From contig JAATEW010000103.1 of assembly GCA_015655535.1 (NCBI GenBank), forward strand, positions 1 to 10,468: DNA of 10,468 nt, in the 5' to 3' direction. How positions within the stretch are numbered: the stretch's first letter is position 1; every line of letters begins with the position of its first letter. Of this stretch, positions 1 to 6,284 are shown piece by piece. The stretch is from Hyphomicrobiales bacterium. GTDB taxonomy: Bacteria; Pseudomonadota; Alphaproteobacteria; Rhizobiales; Beijerinckiaceae. The position numbers and the translations under genes are program-made. The notes below the pieces were generated by a model. It made no database searches. It saw nothing but the letters and a program-made list of their open reading frames with translations, and had not been told where the DNA came from.

Positions 1-197
1 AAGTGCCGGAACAGAATTGAATGGGTGATGCCTATCCGCTCAGCGAGGGCCCGGATCTGCCCGTCGAAGCCTTCTTCGGCGAAAAATTGGATCGCCTCCG
101 CGACGATCATCCGCTCTCGCACCGCGGCTGCAACCCGCGGGCGGCGCGCGGGAATCTCTTTCTCCCTCTTTCGGCTTGGCTGTTCGATCGCGGCCAC
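1..197 (-). CDS. TetR/AcrR-family transcriptional regulator, N-terminal part (runs off the left edge)
   Basis: Read on the - strand from a GTG at 197-195, 65 complete codons run to the window edge without a stop. Residues about 30-65 (MIVAEAIQFFAEEGF, then IRALAERIGITHSILFRH) have the TetR N-terminal pattern: a first helix, a Gly-Phe turn, then a helix-turn-helix ending in the usual aromatic/basic -RHF/-YHF type motif. About 28 basic residues precede it (RKREKE, ARRPR), a common DNA-contacting extension. GTG 197 is preferred because AAGGA lies about 10 nt upstream and a consensus TATAAT about 30 nt upstream. The frame stays open further upstream, and ATG at 110 would cut into the first helix. 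The ligand-binding C-terminal domain is outside the window, so the inducer cannot be inferred. Its divergent position next to the Mo-hydroxylase operon suggests it represses that operon and itself; this is inference. Confidence 0.85.
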   Translation of the reverse strand, partial: MAAIEQPSRKREKEIPARRPRVAAAVRERMIVAEAIQFFAEEGFDGQIRALAERIGITHSILFRH

Positions 198-210
198 GGA
201 GTCATTTTCC

Positions 211-236
211 TTGACGAGAGGCCCGATTATAGTCAA
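211..236. promoter_or_regulatory. Inverted repeat TTGAC-N16-GTCAA over the regulator's -10 box (candidate operator)
   Basis: TTGAC at 211-215 and GTCAA at 232-236 are perfect inverted arms. Two further symmetric pairs inside (TTGACnAnA / TnTnGTCAA) extend the symmetry to 7 of the outer 9 positions of each half. The element covers the - strand TATAAT at 226-231 and the predicted start of transcription. This is where an autoregulating TetR dimer would be expected to bind. The assignment rests only on symmetry and position. Confidence 0.3.
226..231 (-). promoter_or_regulatory. Candidate -10 box (TATAAT) for the TetR-family gene
   Basis: The - strand reads TATAAT exactly here, 28 nt before the GTG at 197. 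That would place transcription start near 219 with a short leader containing AAGGA. No convincing -35 is seen: the hexamers 16-19 nt upstream are CCGATT to TTACCG, with at most weak similarity to TTGACA. A promoter that relies on an activator, or a chance match, remains possible. Confidence 0.4.
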
Positions 237-268
237 CCTTTGCGACCAATCGGTAAATAAGGCCGAAA

Positions 269-286
269 CCACATATATTCATGTGG
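269..286. promoter_or_regulatory. Inverted repeat CCACAT-N6-ATGTGG upstream of the Mo-hydroxylase operon (candidate operator)
   Basis: Perfect 6-bp arms CCACAT (269-274) and ATGTGG (281-286) are separated by an AT-rich 6-bp spacer, ending 22 nt before the GTG start of the first operon gene. The 18-bp size and compact symmetry suit a dimeric repressor site. It differs in sequence from the TTGAC repeat at 211-236, so the two may serve different proteins or one may be accidental. I see no clear -35/-10 pair for the + strand operon in 198-308. Confidence 0.3.
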
Positions 287-308
287 ATATAGCAGGGATG
301 GGAATAGG

Positions 309-1211
309 GTGAAGGCACGCGATTGCCGATACGAACGCGCGCGCTCGTTGCAAGAGGCGCTCGATCTTCTACACCGCCATGGCGCGGACGCCCGTCTCAT
401 CGCGGGCGGCCAAAGCCTTGTGCCCGCGCTCAATCTCCGCATGGCCGCGCCTGACATGCTGATCGATATTGGCGCGCTCGACGAGTTGCGCGGCATCAGG
501 CTTGCCGATGCTGGCGGTGCAAAGCGCCTGCGCATCGGCGCCATGGTCACGCATGCCGAGATCGCCCGCTCGCGCGATGTTGCTCTTTATGCGCCGCTGC
601 TCAGCTTGGCGGTGAAGCATGTGGCGCATGCGGCGATCCGCAATCGCGGCACCTTCGGCGGCAGCATCGCGCATGCCGACCCTTCAGCCGAATTTCCGGC
701 CTGCGCACTGGCGCTTGGTGCCCGCATGCACATCGCGTCCCGCGCGGAAACGCGCGTCGTTGCCGCCGAGGATTTCTTTCGCGGCCTGCATGAGACGGCG
801 ATTCTCCCCGGCGAGATTCTGATCGCTGTGGATATGGCGTCGATCGAGGAGGGCTTCCGTCCTGGCTTTGCCGAATTGGCGCGCCGCAGCGGCGATTACG
901 CGCTCGTGGGTCTCGCCCTGCAAGGCAAGCCTTTGCGTGGCCGGACATTGTTCGAGGCGGTGGCGCCGGTTTTTTTCTCGGTGGGCGACCGTCCGATTTT
1001 TGCGCGCGCGGCAGCGCAGATCCTGATGGACGCCAGCGTTGCCGACGACACGCGTATCAGGCTGGCGCAAGCAGCGCTGACGGATGATCTTAATCCGCCG
1101 TCCGATCCCCAGGCCTCATCCGCCACGCGTCTGCATCTCGCCCGCGTTCTTCTCGGGCGCGTCGTGGCGGAGGTTCTTGAAATGGGTGCCGGAGAGAGCC
1201 GCGATGCTTGA
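309..1211 (+). CDS. Molybdenum hydroxylase FAD-binding (medium) subunit, CoxM/CutM/XdhB-like
   Basis: This 300-residue protein is the flavin subunit of a three-part xanthine dehydrogenase/CO dehydrogenase-type enzyme. It passes electrons from the [2Fe-2S] subunit to FAD and on to an acceptor. Two FAD-contact motifs are visible: AGGQS at residues 32-36 followed by LVPALNLRM, and RNRGTFGGS at 111-119 followed by IAHADPSAE. Length matches the family (about 280-300). The C-terminal half (about 180-285) fits the CoxM C-terminal domain (YALVGLAL, then VFFSVGDRP). The start is GTG at 309, after a purine-rich GGGATGGGAATAGG stretch; the nearby ATG at 298 is out of frame and stops at once. The stop overlaps the next gene by 8 nt, so translation is probably coupled. 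It is the first gene of the operon, divergent from the TetR gene. Homology is clear; the substrate is not set by this subunit. Confidence 0.93.
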   Translation: MKARDCRYERARSLQEALDLLHRHGADARLIAGGQSLVPALNLRMAAPDMLIDIGALDELRGIRLADAGGAKRLRIGAMVTHAEIARSRDVALYAPLLSLAVKHVAHAAIRNRGTFGGSIAHADPSAEFPACALALGARMHIASRAETRVVAAEDFFRGLHETAILPGEILIAVDMASIEEGFRPGFAELARRSGDYALVGLALQGKPLRGRTLFEAVAPVFFSVGDRPIFARAAAQILMDASVADDTRIRLAQAALTDDLNPPSDPQASSATRLHLARVLLGRVVAEVLEMGAGESRDA

Positions 1212-1698
1212 GCCGATCACGATCACTCTCAGCATCAATGGCCTGGACACGGTGATCGCCGTCGAGCCGCGCACGCATCTCGCCGATGTGCTGCGCGTGC
1301 AATTGGGGCTCACCGGCACGCATATCGGCTGCGAGCATGGGGTCTGCGGCGCCTGCACGATCTTCTTGGATGGTGCAACCGTCCGCGCGTGCCTCGTGCT
1401 CGCCGTGCAGGCCGATGGCTGTTTCGTCGAGACGGTCGAAGGACTGACCGAGGCCGGCGATCCGGCGCTTCTAGCGCTGCAAGAGGCCTTCTGCGAACGC
1501 AATGCCTTGCAATGCGGATTTTGCACGCCCGGCATGCTCGCGACGGCGATCGAATTGCTCCGCGAAGGCCGGCCTTTGTCGCGGGCCGATATTCGCGAGC
1601 GCATCTCCGGCAATTACTGCCGCTGCACCGGCTACCAGGCGATTGTCGATGCGATCCTGCATGCCGCCGCGAAGCTCGCCGAATTGGAGATGGCCTGA
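1204..1698 (+). CDS. Molybdenum hydroxylase [2Fe-2S] (small) subunit, CoxS/CutS/XdhA-like
   Basis: This 164-residue iron-sulfur subunit carries electrons from the Mo site to the FAD subunit. All eight cluster cysteines are present. The plant-ferredoxin-like N-terminal domain has C43-x4-C48-x2-C51 and C63 (CEHGVCGAC, then RAC). The helical C-terminal domain has C104-x2-C107 (CGFCTPG) and C139-x-C141 (CRCTGY). Order and spacing match the family, and so does the length (about 155-170). I chose ATG 1204 over an upstream in-frame ATG at 1084 because it starts the protein just ahead of the ferredoxin fold (ITITLSING) and overlaps the preceding stop by 8 nt, as is usual in this operon. The stop at 1696-1698 shares one base with the ATG of the large subunit (TGATG). 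C73 and C97 are extra cysteines and not cluster ligands by position. Assignment to the family is firm. Confidence 0.95.
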   Translation: MLEPITITLSINGLDTVIAVEPRTHLADVLRVQLGLTGTHIGCEHGVCGACTIFLDGATVRACLVLAVQADGCFVETVEGLTEAGDPALLALQEAFCERNALQCGFCTPGMLATAIELLREGRPLSRADIRERISGNYCRCTGYQAIVDAILHAAAKLAELEMA

Positions 1699-2354
1699 TG
1701 GATCAGCCCGTCCTTTCGGCGCTCGACCGGCCAAACAGCTATATCGGGCGCTCCGTGCCGCGCCCGAACGCGCATCGGCTGACCGAAGGCAAAGGCCAGT
1801 TCACCGACGATCTTCCGCTCTCGTCGCGATGCCTGCATGTTGCTTTTCTGCGCAGTCCTCATGCCCATGCGCGGATCGTCTCGATCGATGTCGAAGCTGC
1901 CCGCGCGGCCAAGGGCGTCGTGCTCGTTGCAACCGGTGCGGAGATTGCCGCCGTCTGCAAGCCGTGGGTTGGCGTGCTCACGCATTTTGCCGGGCTGAAA
2001 TCGGCGCCACAACATGCGCTCGCCGTCGATCGCGTGGTCTGGCTCGGCGAGCCGGTCGTGGCTGTCGCGGCAGCGACACGCGCTCTGGCCGAGGACGCCA
2101 TCGATCTCATTCATGTGGAATATGAGGAGCTCACGCCCGTCACCGATATCGATCAGGCGCTGGCGCCCGGCGCGCCGCTGATCCATCCGGAGCTTGGCGA
2201 CAATCTCGCCTTCCAGCTTGCCATAGAAAGCGGCGACGTGGATGCCGCGTTTGGTGATGCTCACGCTATTGTCGAAGGCGAGTTCCGCTTCAACCGCCAT
2301 ACGGCGGTCACGCTCGAACCGCGCTCGATCCTCGCCGATTATGATGCGAGCTAG
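1698..2354 (+). CDS. N-terminal piece of the Mo-hydroxylase large subunit (before the TAG)
   Basis: As written, translation from ATG 1698 gives 218 residues and stops at TAG 2352-2354. The piece contains the aldehyde oxidase/xanthine dehydrogenase a/b hammerhead domain (about residues 25-145: RLTEGKGQFTDD, LRSPHAHARI, VVWLGEPVVAVAA, IHVEYEEL). It also holds the first strands of the Mo-cofactor domain (EFRFNRHTAVTLEPR near 195-209). It has no complete cofactor site, so it should be inactive alone. It would work only if the stop is read through, or if it associates with the downstream piece as in split-subunit Mo hydroxylases. The start overlaps the small-subunit stop by one base. Codon use is like its neighbours, with no sign of decay upstream of the TAG. 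Confidence 0.75.
   Translation: MDQPVLSALDRPNSYIGRSVPRPNAHRLTEGKGQFTDDLPLSSRCLHVAFLRSPHAHARIVSIDVEAARAAKGVVLVATGAEIAAVCKPWVGVLTHFAGLKSAPQHALAVDRVVWLGEPVVAVAAATRALAEDAIDLIHVEYEELTPVTDIDQALAPGAPLIHPELGDNLAFQLAIESGDVDAAFGDAHAIVEGEFRFNRHTAVTLEPRSILADYDAS
2352..2354 (+). other. In-frame amber codon inside the large subunit
   Basis: The frame reads GAT GCG AGC TAG AAC CGC TTG ACG, and the frame before and after is the same. Only this codon separates two halves that together make a protein of the usual family length. The position is a loop between LADYD and RLTV, where homologs usually carry a residue such as Glu, Asp or Gly. It is neither a motif nor an active-site position. No downstream stem-loop typical of recoding is obvious by eye. 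Confidence 0.9.
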
Positions 2355-2360
2355 AACCGC

Positions 2361-4079
2361 TTGACGGTACATCAATCGACGCAGACGCCTTATCAGATGC
2401 AGGATGTCTATGCCCGCCATCTTGGCATCCCCGAGGCCAATATTCGCGTCGTCGCGAAAGATGTCGGCGGCAGTTTCGGCATGAAGCTGCATGTCTACGG
2501 CGACGAAATGACGACAGCCGCCATGGCCGTCATGCTGCGCCGTCCGGTGAAATATGTGGCCGATAGGCTCGAATCTTTTCTTTCCGATATTCATGCGCGG
2601 TCGCATCGCGTGCGCGCCCGCATGGCTGTCGCTGCCGATGGTACGATCACCGCAATGGAGGTCGATGACGTAACTGGCATCGGACCCTTCTCGGCGTTTC
2701 CGCGCACCAGCGCGGTCGAAGGCAATCAGGTCGTACGCCTGATGGGCGGGCCCTATGCCAATCGCAATTATCGCGGCGCGCTGAAGGTCGTCTTCCAGAA
2801 CAAGGTGATGATGAGCCAATATCGCGCGGTCGGTCATCCGATCGCCTGCGCGGTGACGGAGGCGCTGGTCGATCGCGCGGCGGAAGCTTGCGGGCTCGAT
2901 CCGATCGAGATCCGCCGCCGCAATCTCCTGACCGACGAGGCCTATCCCTATAAGTCGCCGACCGGCTATGTGTTCGAACGCCTGTCGCATCATCAATGTC
3001 TCGCGGGCCTCGAACGCGCCTGCGATTACGCGGGCTTACGCAAGGATCAAATGGAAGCCCGCAAGCGCGGTATCTATCGTGGCATAGGCATCGCGGCCTT
3101 CATCGAGATCACGAGTCCGGGCCCGGCTTTTTATGGCGTCGGCGGCGCGCATATCACGGCGCAGGACGGATGCGTCATGCACGTCGATCCTTCCGGCAGC
3201 GTACGCTGTCAGGTCAGCGTCACCGAGCAAGGGCAGGGGACGGAAGCGATCATGGCGCAGATCGCAGCTTCGGCAATTGGTGTGCCGATCGAGCGTGTCC
3301 GCGTCATCTCGGGAGACACCGAGACGGCGCCCTATGGTGGCTCAACCTGGGCCTCGCGTGGCGCCAGCATCGGCGGCGAAACGGTGCTGATCACGGGCCG
3401 GGCGCTGCGCGACCAGCTTCTCGCGCTTGCAGCGGTGATCCTGCAAGAGCAGCCAAGCGCGCTCGATATTGCCGATGGTGTGGTCGTCGATGTAGGCGGT
3501 GGCCGGGAGCGCATCACCATCGCCGAATTGGCGCGCATCGCCTATTACCGTCCGGATACGCTGCCGCCCGGCGTGCAGCCGCAAATGACGGCTTCGCGCA
3601 ATCATGTGCCGCGCGGCCAGGCCTTTGCCTTCACCAATGGCATGCAGGCGAGCCATCTCGAGGTCGATGTCGAGACGGGATTCGTCCGTCTGCTCGGCCA
3701 TTGGGTGGTGGAGGATTGCGGTCGCATCATCAATCCGATGCTGGTCGATGAGCAGGTCCGTGGCGGCGTCGTGCAAGGCATCGGAGCGGCGCTCTTCGAG
3801 GAATGTATCTATTCCGCCGAAGGGCAATTGCTAAACGGCACAATGGCCGATTATCTCGTGCCCATGGCGAGCGAAATGCCCGACATTTATGTCGGCCATG
3901 TCTCGACGCCGACCCTGCATAGCGAGCTTGGCGCCAAAGGCGCGGGGGAAGCCGGAACGGCAGGGTCGTCGGCCGCCGTACTCAATGCCGTCAATGATGC
4001 TTTGCGGCCGCTGGGCGCGAGGCTCAGCGAAATACCGATGACGCCGGAACGTATTCTGAAAGCACTCAAAAAAATCTGA
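2361..4079 (+). CDS. C-terminal piece of the Mo-hydroxylase large subunit (after the TAG)
   Basis: After the TAG the same frame runs open for 1.7 kb. The first possible starts are TTG 2361 and ATG 2397, and neither has a recognisable ribosome-binding site, so independent initiation looks poor. The 572 codons from TTG carry most of the Mo-cofactor domain. Counted from the TTG, these are GGSFGMK (36-42), YRAVGHP (154-160), a glycine-rich TEQGQGTEA stretch, SGDTETAPYGGSTWASRG, and GAGEAGTAGSS with the probable catalytic Glu at 530 (codon 3948-3950). The frame ends normally at TGA 4077-4079. Keeping every motif over 572 codons argues that the lesion is recent or not real. If expressed alone it would lack the hammerhead domain and would be unlikely to fold as an active enzyme. 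Confidence 0.7.
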   Translation: MTVHQSTQTPYQMQDVYARHLGIPEANIRVVAKDVGGSFGMKLHVYGDEMTTAAMAVMLRRPVKYVADRLESFLSDIHARSHRVRARMAVAADGTITAMEVDDVTGIGPFSAFPRTSAVEGNQVVRLMGGPYANRNYRGALKVVFQNKVMMSQYRAVGHPIACAVTEALVDRAAEACGLDPIEIRRRNLLTDEAYPYKSPTGYVFERLSHHQCLAGLERACDYAGLRKDQMEARKRGIYRGIGIAAFIEITSPGPAFYGVGGAHITAQDGCVMHVDPSGSVRCQVSVTEQGQGTEAIMAQIAASAIGVPIERVRVISGDTETAPYGGSTWASRGASIGGETVLITGRALRDQLLALAAVILQEQPSALDIADGVVVDVGGGRERITIAELARIAYYRPDTLPPGVQPQMTASRNHVPRGQAFAFTNGMQASHLEVDVETGFVRLLGHWVVEDCGRIINPMLVDEQVRGGVVQGIGAALFEECIYSAEGQLLNGTMADYLVPMASEMPDIYVGHVSTPTLHSELGAKGAGEAGTAGSSAAVLNAVNDALRPLGARLSEIPMTPERILKALKKI

Positions 4080-4158
4080 CTGCGCCAAGACACCGATAAA
4101 AATGACAATGATAAAAATCGATGAGCAAAAATAAAGCCATTGAGAAGGGGAAGCGACC
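4080..4158 (+). promoter_or_regulatory. AT-rich gap before the importer genes, with a direct repeat and a weak promoter-like pair
   Basis: This 79-nt gap is one of only two breaks between genes in the + strand operon and is much richer in A/T than its surroundings. GATAAAAAT occurs twice (4095-4103 and 4110-4118), 15 bp apart. AAGACA (4087-4092) and GATAAA (4110-4115) are 17 bp apart and each match 4 of 6 bases of the sigma-70 consensus, so an internal promoter is conceivable but weak. A good ribosome-binding site (AAGGGGAAG) precedes the ATG at 4159. There is no stem-loop with a T-run, so I see no terminator here. Confidence 0.25.
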
Positions 4159-5409
4159 ATGGACGAAACAAGATTTACAATCGGACGCCGCGCGCTTCTT
4201 GGCGGCGCGATCGCAACGCTCAGTGCGCCGGCGCTTTTGCTGCGCGCGGCGCGCGCCGAGGACGAGCCGATCAAGATCGGCTTTCCGACGCCGCTGACGG
4301 GTCCTTTCGGCGCCGAGGCGAAGGATCAGGTGCAATGCGCACAGCTTGCGATCAAACAATTCAATGCGGCGGGCGGCTTGAAGGGCCGTCAGGCCGAGTT
4401 GCTTGTCCGCGACGACAAGCTCAATCCGGGCGAAGCCGCGACGCGCACGCTCGAATTGATCGAAAAAGATAAGGTTGCTTGTATCGTCGGCGCGCTGTCG
4501 GCCTCGGTCCAGCTTGCCACCAATGAAGTCACCAAAGCGCGCGGCGTCGTTTATGTGTCGATCAGCCAATCGGATGCGATCACGGCGGCGCCCGATTTCA
4601 GCCGCACGACATTTCACGAAGCCTTGAACCCGCATATGACGGCTGGCGCCGTCGCACGCCACGTGTTCAAGCCCGGCATGAAGGTCGCGATCCTGCTCGC
4701 CGATTATGCCTATGGCCAGGAAATGGCGGCGGGCTTCCGACGCGCGGCGGAGGCGATCGGCGGTGTCGATATCGTGCTCGAACAAAAGCATCCTTTCGGC
4801 GCGGCCGATTATTCGACCTTTATCCCGGCCTTACGTGCTGCCAAGGCCGATGTCGTCTGCATCTGCAATTTCGGCCGCGATCAGGCGAATTCGATCAAGC
4901 AGGCGGTCGATCTCGGCTTGAAGCGGCAGAGCAAAATCGTCGTTCCCGTGCTTCTTTATAATCAGCGCCTGGCAGGCAGCGCCGACGCGTTCGAAGGGAT
5001 CATCGGCGGCTCGAATTATTATTGGACGATCGAGGATCGCCTGCCAGCGGCGAAGGCCTTCAACGACGCCTATCGCTCTGAGACGAATGGCAACACACCG
5101 TCGGACTATGGTGCCTATGGCTATGCGGGCGTGCGCATCGTGCTTGATGCCATGCGCCGTGCGGGAAGCGTCGAGCCGGATGCGCTCGTGCATGAACTCG
5201 AGGGCGCCCATTACGAGACCTATAAAGGCCCCGAGACCATGCGGGCCTGCGATCACCAGGCCGTGCAATCCGTGCTGATCCTGGACTCGAAAGCCAAGGC
5301 TGCGATGAAAACCCCGTCGGATTTCTTTGATATCGTCGCGGTCGAGAACGGAACCGAAAAGAACCTGCGAAGCTGCGCCGATCTCGGTCACACGGTTGCC
5401 GCGCAATGA
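4159..5409 (+). CDS. ABC transporter substrate-binding protein, branched-chain amino acid/amide type (Peripla_BP_6)
   Basis: This 416-residue periplasmic receptor belongs to a Liv-type importer. The N-terminus has twin arginines (residues 10-11, TIGRRALLGG), a hydrophobic stretch at about 13-29 and a likely signal-peptidase site after ARA (33). It may therefore leave by Tat or by Sec; the motif is only Tat-like. The mature protein starts IKIGFPTPLTGPFG, the usual first strand and substrate loop of the family. Later segments also fit: IVGALSASVQLA, KVAILLADYAYGQEMAAGF, and DYGAYGYAGVRIVLDAMRRAG near the C-terminus. ATG 4159 follows AAGGGGAAG by 5-6 nt. Its stop overlaps livH by 4 nt (ATGA). 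Family members bind amino acids, amides, urea and aromatic acids, so the ligand cannot be named. Neighbours suggest it is the substrate of the upstream Mo hydroxylase or a related compound (inference). Confidence 0.9.
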   Translation: MDETRFTIGRRALLGGAIATLSAPALLLRAARAEDEPIKIGFPTPLTGPFGAEAKDQVQCAQLAIKQFNAAGGLKGRQAELLVRDDKLNPGEAATRTLELIEKDKVACIVGALSASVQLATNEVTKARGVVYVSISQSDAITAAPDFSRTTFHEALNPHMTAGAVARHVFKPGMKVAILLADYAYGQEMAAGFRRAAEAIGGVDIVLEQKHPFGAADYSTFIPALRAAKADVVCICNFGRDQANSIKQAVDLGLKRQSKIVVPVLLYNQRLAGSADAFEGIIGGSNYYWTIEDRLPAAKAFNDAYRSETNGNTPSDYGAYGYAGVRIVLDAMRRAGSVEPDALVHELEGAHYETYKGPETMRACDHQAVQSVLILDSKAKAAMKTPSDFFDIVAVENGTEKNLRSCADLGHTVAAQ

Positions 5410-6284
5410 GCTTCGATCTCATCATGGCACAGCTCTTTGCCGGCGTGGCGCTTGGCGCGGTCTTCGTGCTGCTCTCGACTGGCCTCTCGGTGATCTTCGG
5501 CATGCTCGGCGTCGTCAATTTCGCGCATGGTGCCTTCTTCATGGTTGGTGCCTACGCGGGTGTCTTCATCCTCGCGCTCACCGGCAATTTCTGGATCGCA
5601 CTCGCGGCCGTTCCGCTGCTCGTCGGCGCGATGGGGCTCGCGGTCGAGCGCTTTCTTGTCCGCCCGCTTTACGGACGCGGGTCCGATTATCCTTTGCTGC
5701 TGACCTTCGGTCTCGGCTATGTCCTGGTTGAAGTCGTCCGCATCCTTTTCGGCTCGGATGGGATGCCGTTCGAGACGCCGGAGCTTCTGACCGGCGGCAT
5801 CGACATTGAAGGGCTCGGTTATTTTCAGACCTATCGCCTCTTCGTCATCGGCATGACGGGCTTGCTGATGCTGTGTCTCTGGCTGCTGCTTGAGCGCACG
5901 CGCTACGGGCTCATCATCCGGGCGGCTTCGCGCGATCCGGAGATCGTCGCCGTGCTCGGCGTCGATGTGAGGCGCGTCTTTCTGCTCGTCTTCGGTCTCG
6001 GAACCGGGCTTGCCGCGCTGGCAGGCCTGCTCGCTGCGCCGATGCGCACGGTCAATCCGGAGATGGGCGTCACCGTGCTCATCGAGGCTTTTGTCGTAAC
6101 CGTCATCGGCGGCATGGGCTCGCTGCTCGGCGGCGCCATTGCAGGCATGCTGGTCGGCATCGTCGTCAGCCTCACCGCGCTTTTCATGCCCGAAATGTCG
6201 ACCATATCGATGTTCGCACTGATGGCTTTGGTGTTGCTCGTCCGGCCTTATGGCTTGTTCGGCCGCGGAGTGCTGGCGCGATGA
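5406..6284 (+). CDS. livH: Branched-chain amino acid-type ABC transporter permease, LivH family
   Basis: This 292-residue inner-membrane permease forms half of the importer channel. About eight hydrophobic segments are visible, near residues 8-28, 33-55, 62-82, 96-115, 143-163, 190-212, 225-255 and 262-285. The LivH hallmark FGMLGVVNFAHGAFFMVGAY lies at 31-50. The cytoplasmic coupling loop at about 165-200 (RYGLIIRAASRDPEIVAVLG) is where the ATPases dock. Length is standard. The ATG overlaps the binding-protein stop by 4 nt, and its own stop overlaps livM by 4 nt. The symbol denotes family only; transport of leucine, isoleucine or valine is not implied. Identification is strong. Confidence 0.93.
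   Translation: MSFDLIMAQLFAGVALGAVFVLLSTGLSVIFGMLGVVNFAHGAFFMVGAYAGVFILALTGNFWIALAAVPLLVGAMGLAVERFLVRPLYGRGSDYPLLLTFGLGYVLVEVVRILFGSDGMPFETPELLTGGIDIEGLGYFQTYRLFVIGMTGLLMLCLWLLLERTRYGLIIRAASRDPEIVAVLGVDVRRVFLLVFGLGTGLAALAGLLAAPMRTVNPEMGVTVLIEAFVVTVIGGMGSLLGGAIAGMLVGIVVSLTALFMPEMSTISMFALMALVLLVRPYGLFGRGVLAR

Larger units (their letters stand above)
1698..4079 (+). pseudogene. Molybdenum hydroxylase Mo-cofactor (large) subunit, interrupted by an in-frame TAG
   Basis: From ATG 1698 to TGA 4077-4079 one frame of 793 codons encodes the CoxL/XdhC-terminal type subunit, except that codon 219 (2352-2354) is TAG. Length and domain order are normal: a hammerhead domain at about 25-145, then the two-part Mo-cofactor domain. 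Cofactor motifs lie at GGSFG 257-261 and YRAVGHP 375-381, with GAGEAGTAGSS near the end holding the expected catalytic Glu at 751. The residues around the stop (LADYDAS, stop, NRLTVHQSTQTP) align with the family pattern in which a charged or polar residue precedes RLTV, so one base change, for example GAG to TAG, would explain it. No frameshift or other damage is visible. It may be a recent nonsense mutation, a sequencing error, a suppressed codon, or two working polypeptides. The YRAVGHP loop is not the AYRCSFR or AYRGAGR of CO dehydrogenases, so the substrate is unknown. Confidence 0.8.

Noticed and set aside
21..312. Two small overlapping + strand open frames at the left edge.
   Set aside because: They are antisense to the TetR helix-turn-helix and have no ribosome-binding site or recognisable content.
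2352..2354. Pyrrolysine insertion or programmed recoding at the TAG.
   Set aside because: Pyrrolysine is confined to methylamine methyltransferases and a few other proteins in particular lineages. This position is an ordinary loop and no recoding structure is obvious. A plain mutation or sequence error is simpler.
1632..2996. A 454-codon open frame on the - strand opposite the Mo-hydroxylase large subunit.
   Set aside because: It mirrors codon bias of GC-rich + strand genes, has no recognisable domain or ribosome-binding site, and lies fully antisense to a sequence with clear cofactor motifs.
309..4079. Calling the M-S-L trio an aerobic CO dehydrogenase.
   Set aside because: The large-subunit loop is YRAVGHP rather than AYRCSFR or AYRGAGR. 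Gene order alone is shared by many Mo hydroxylases.
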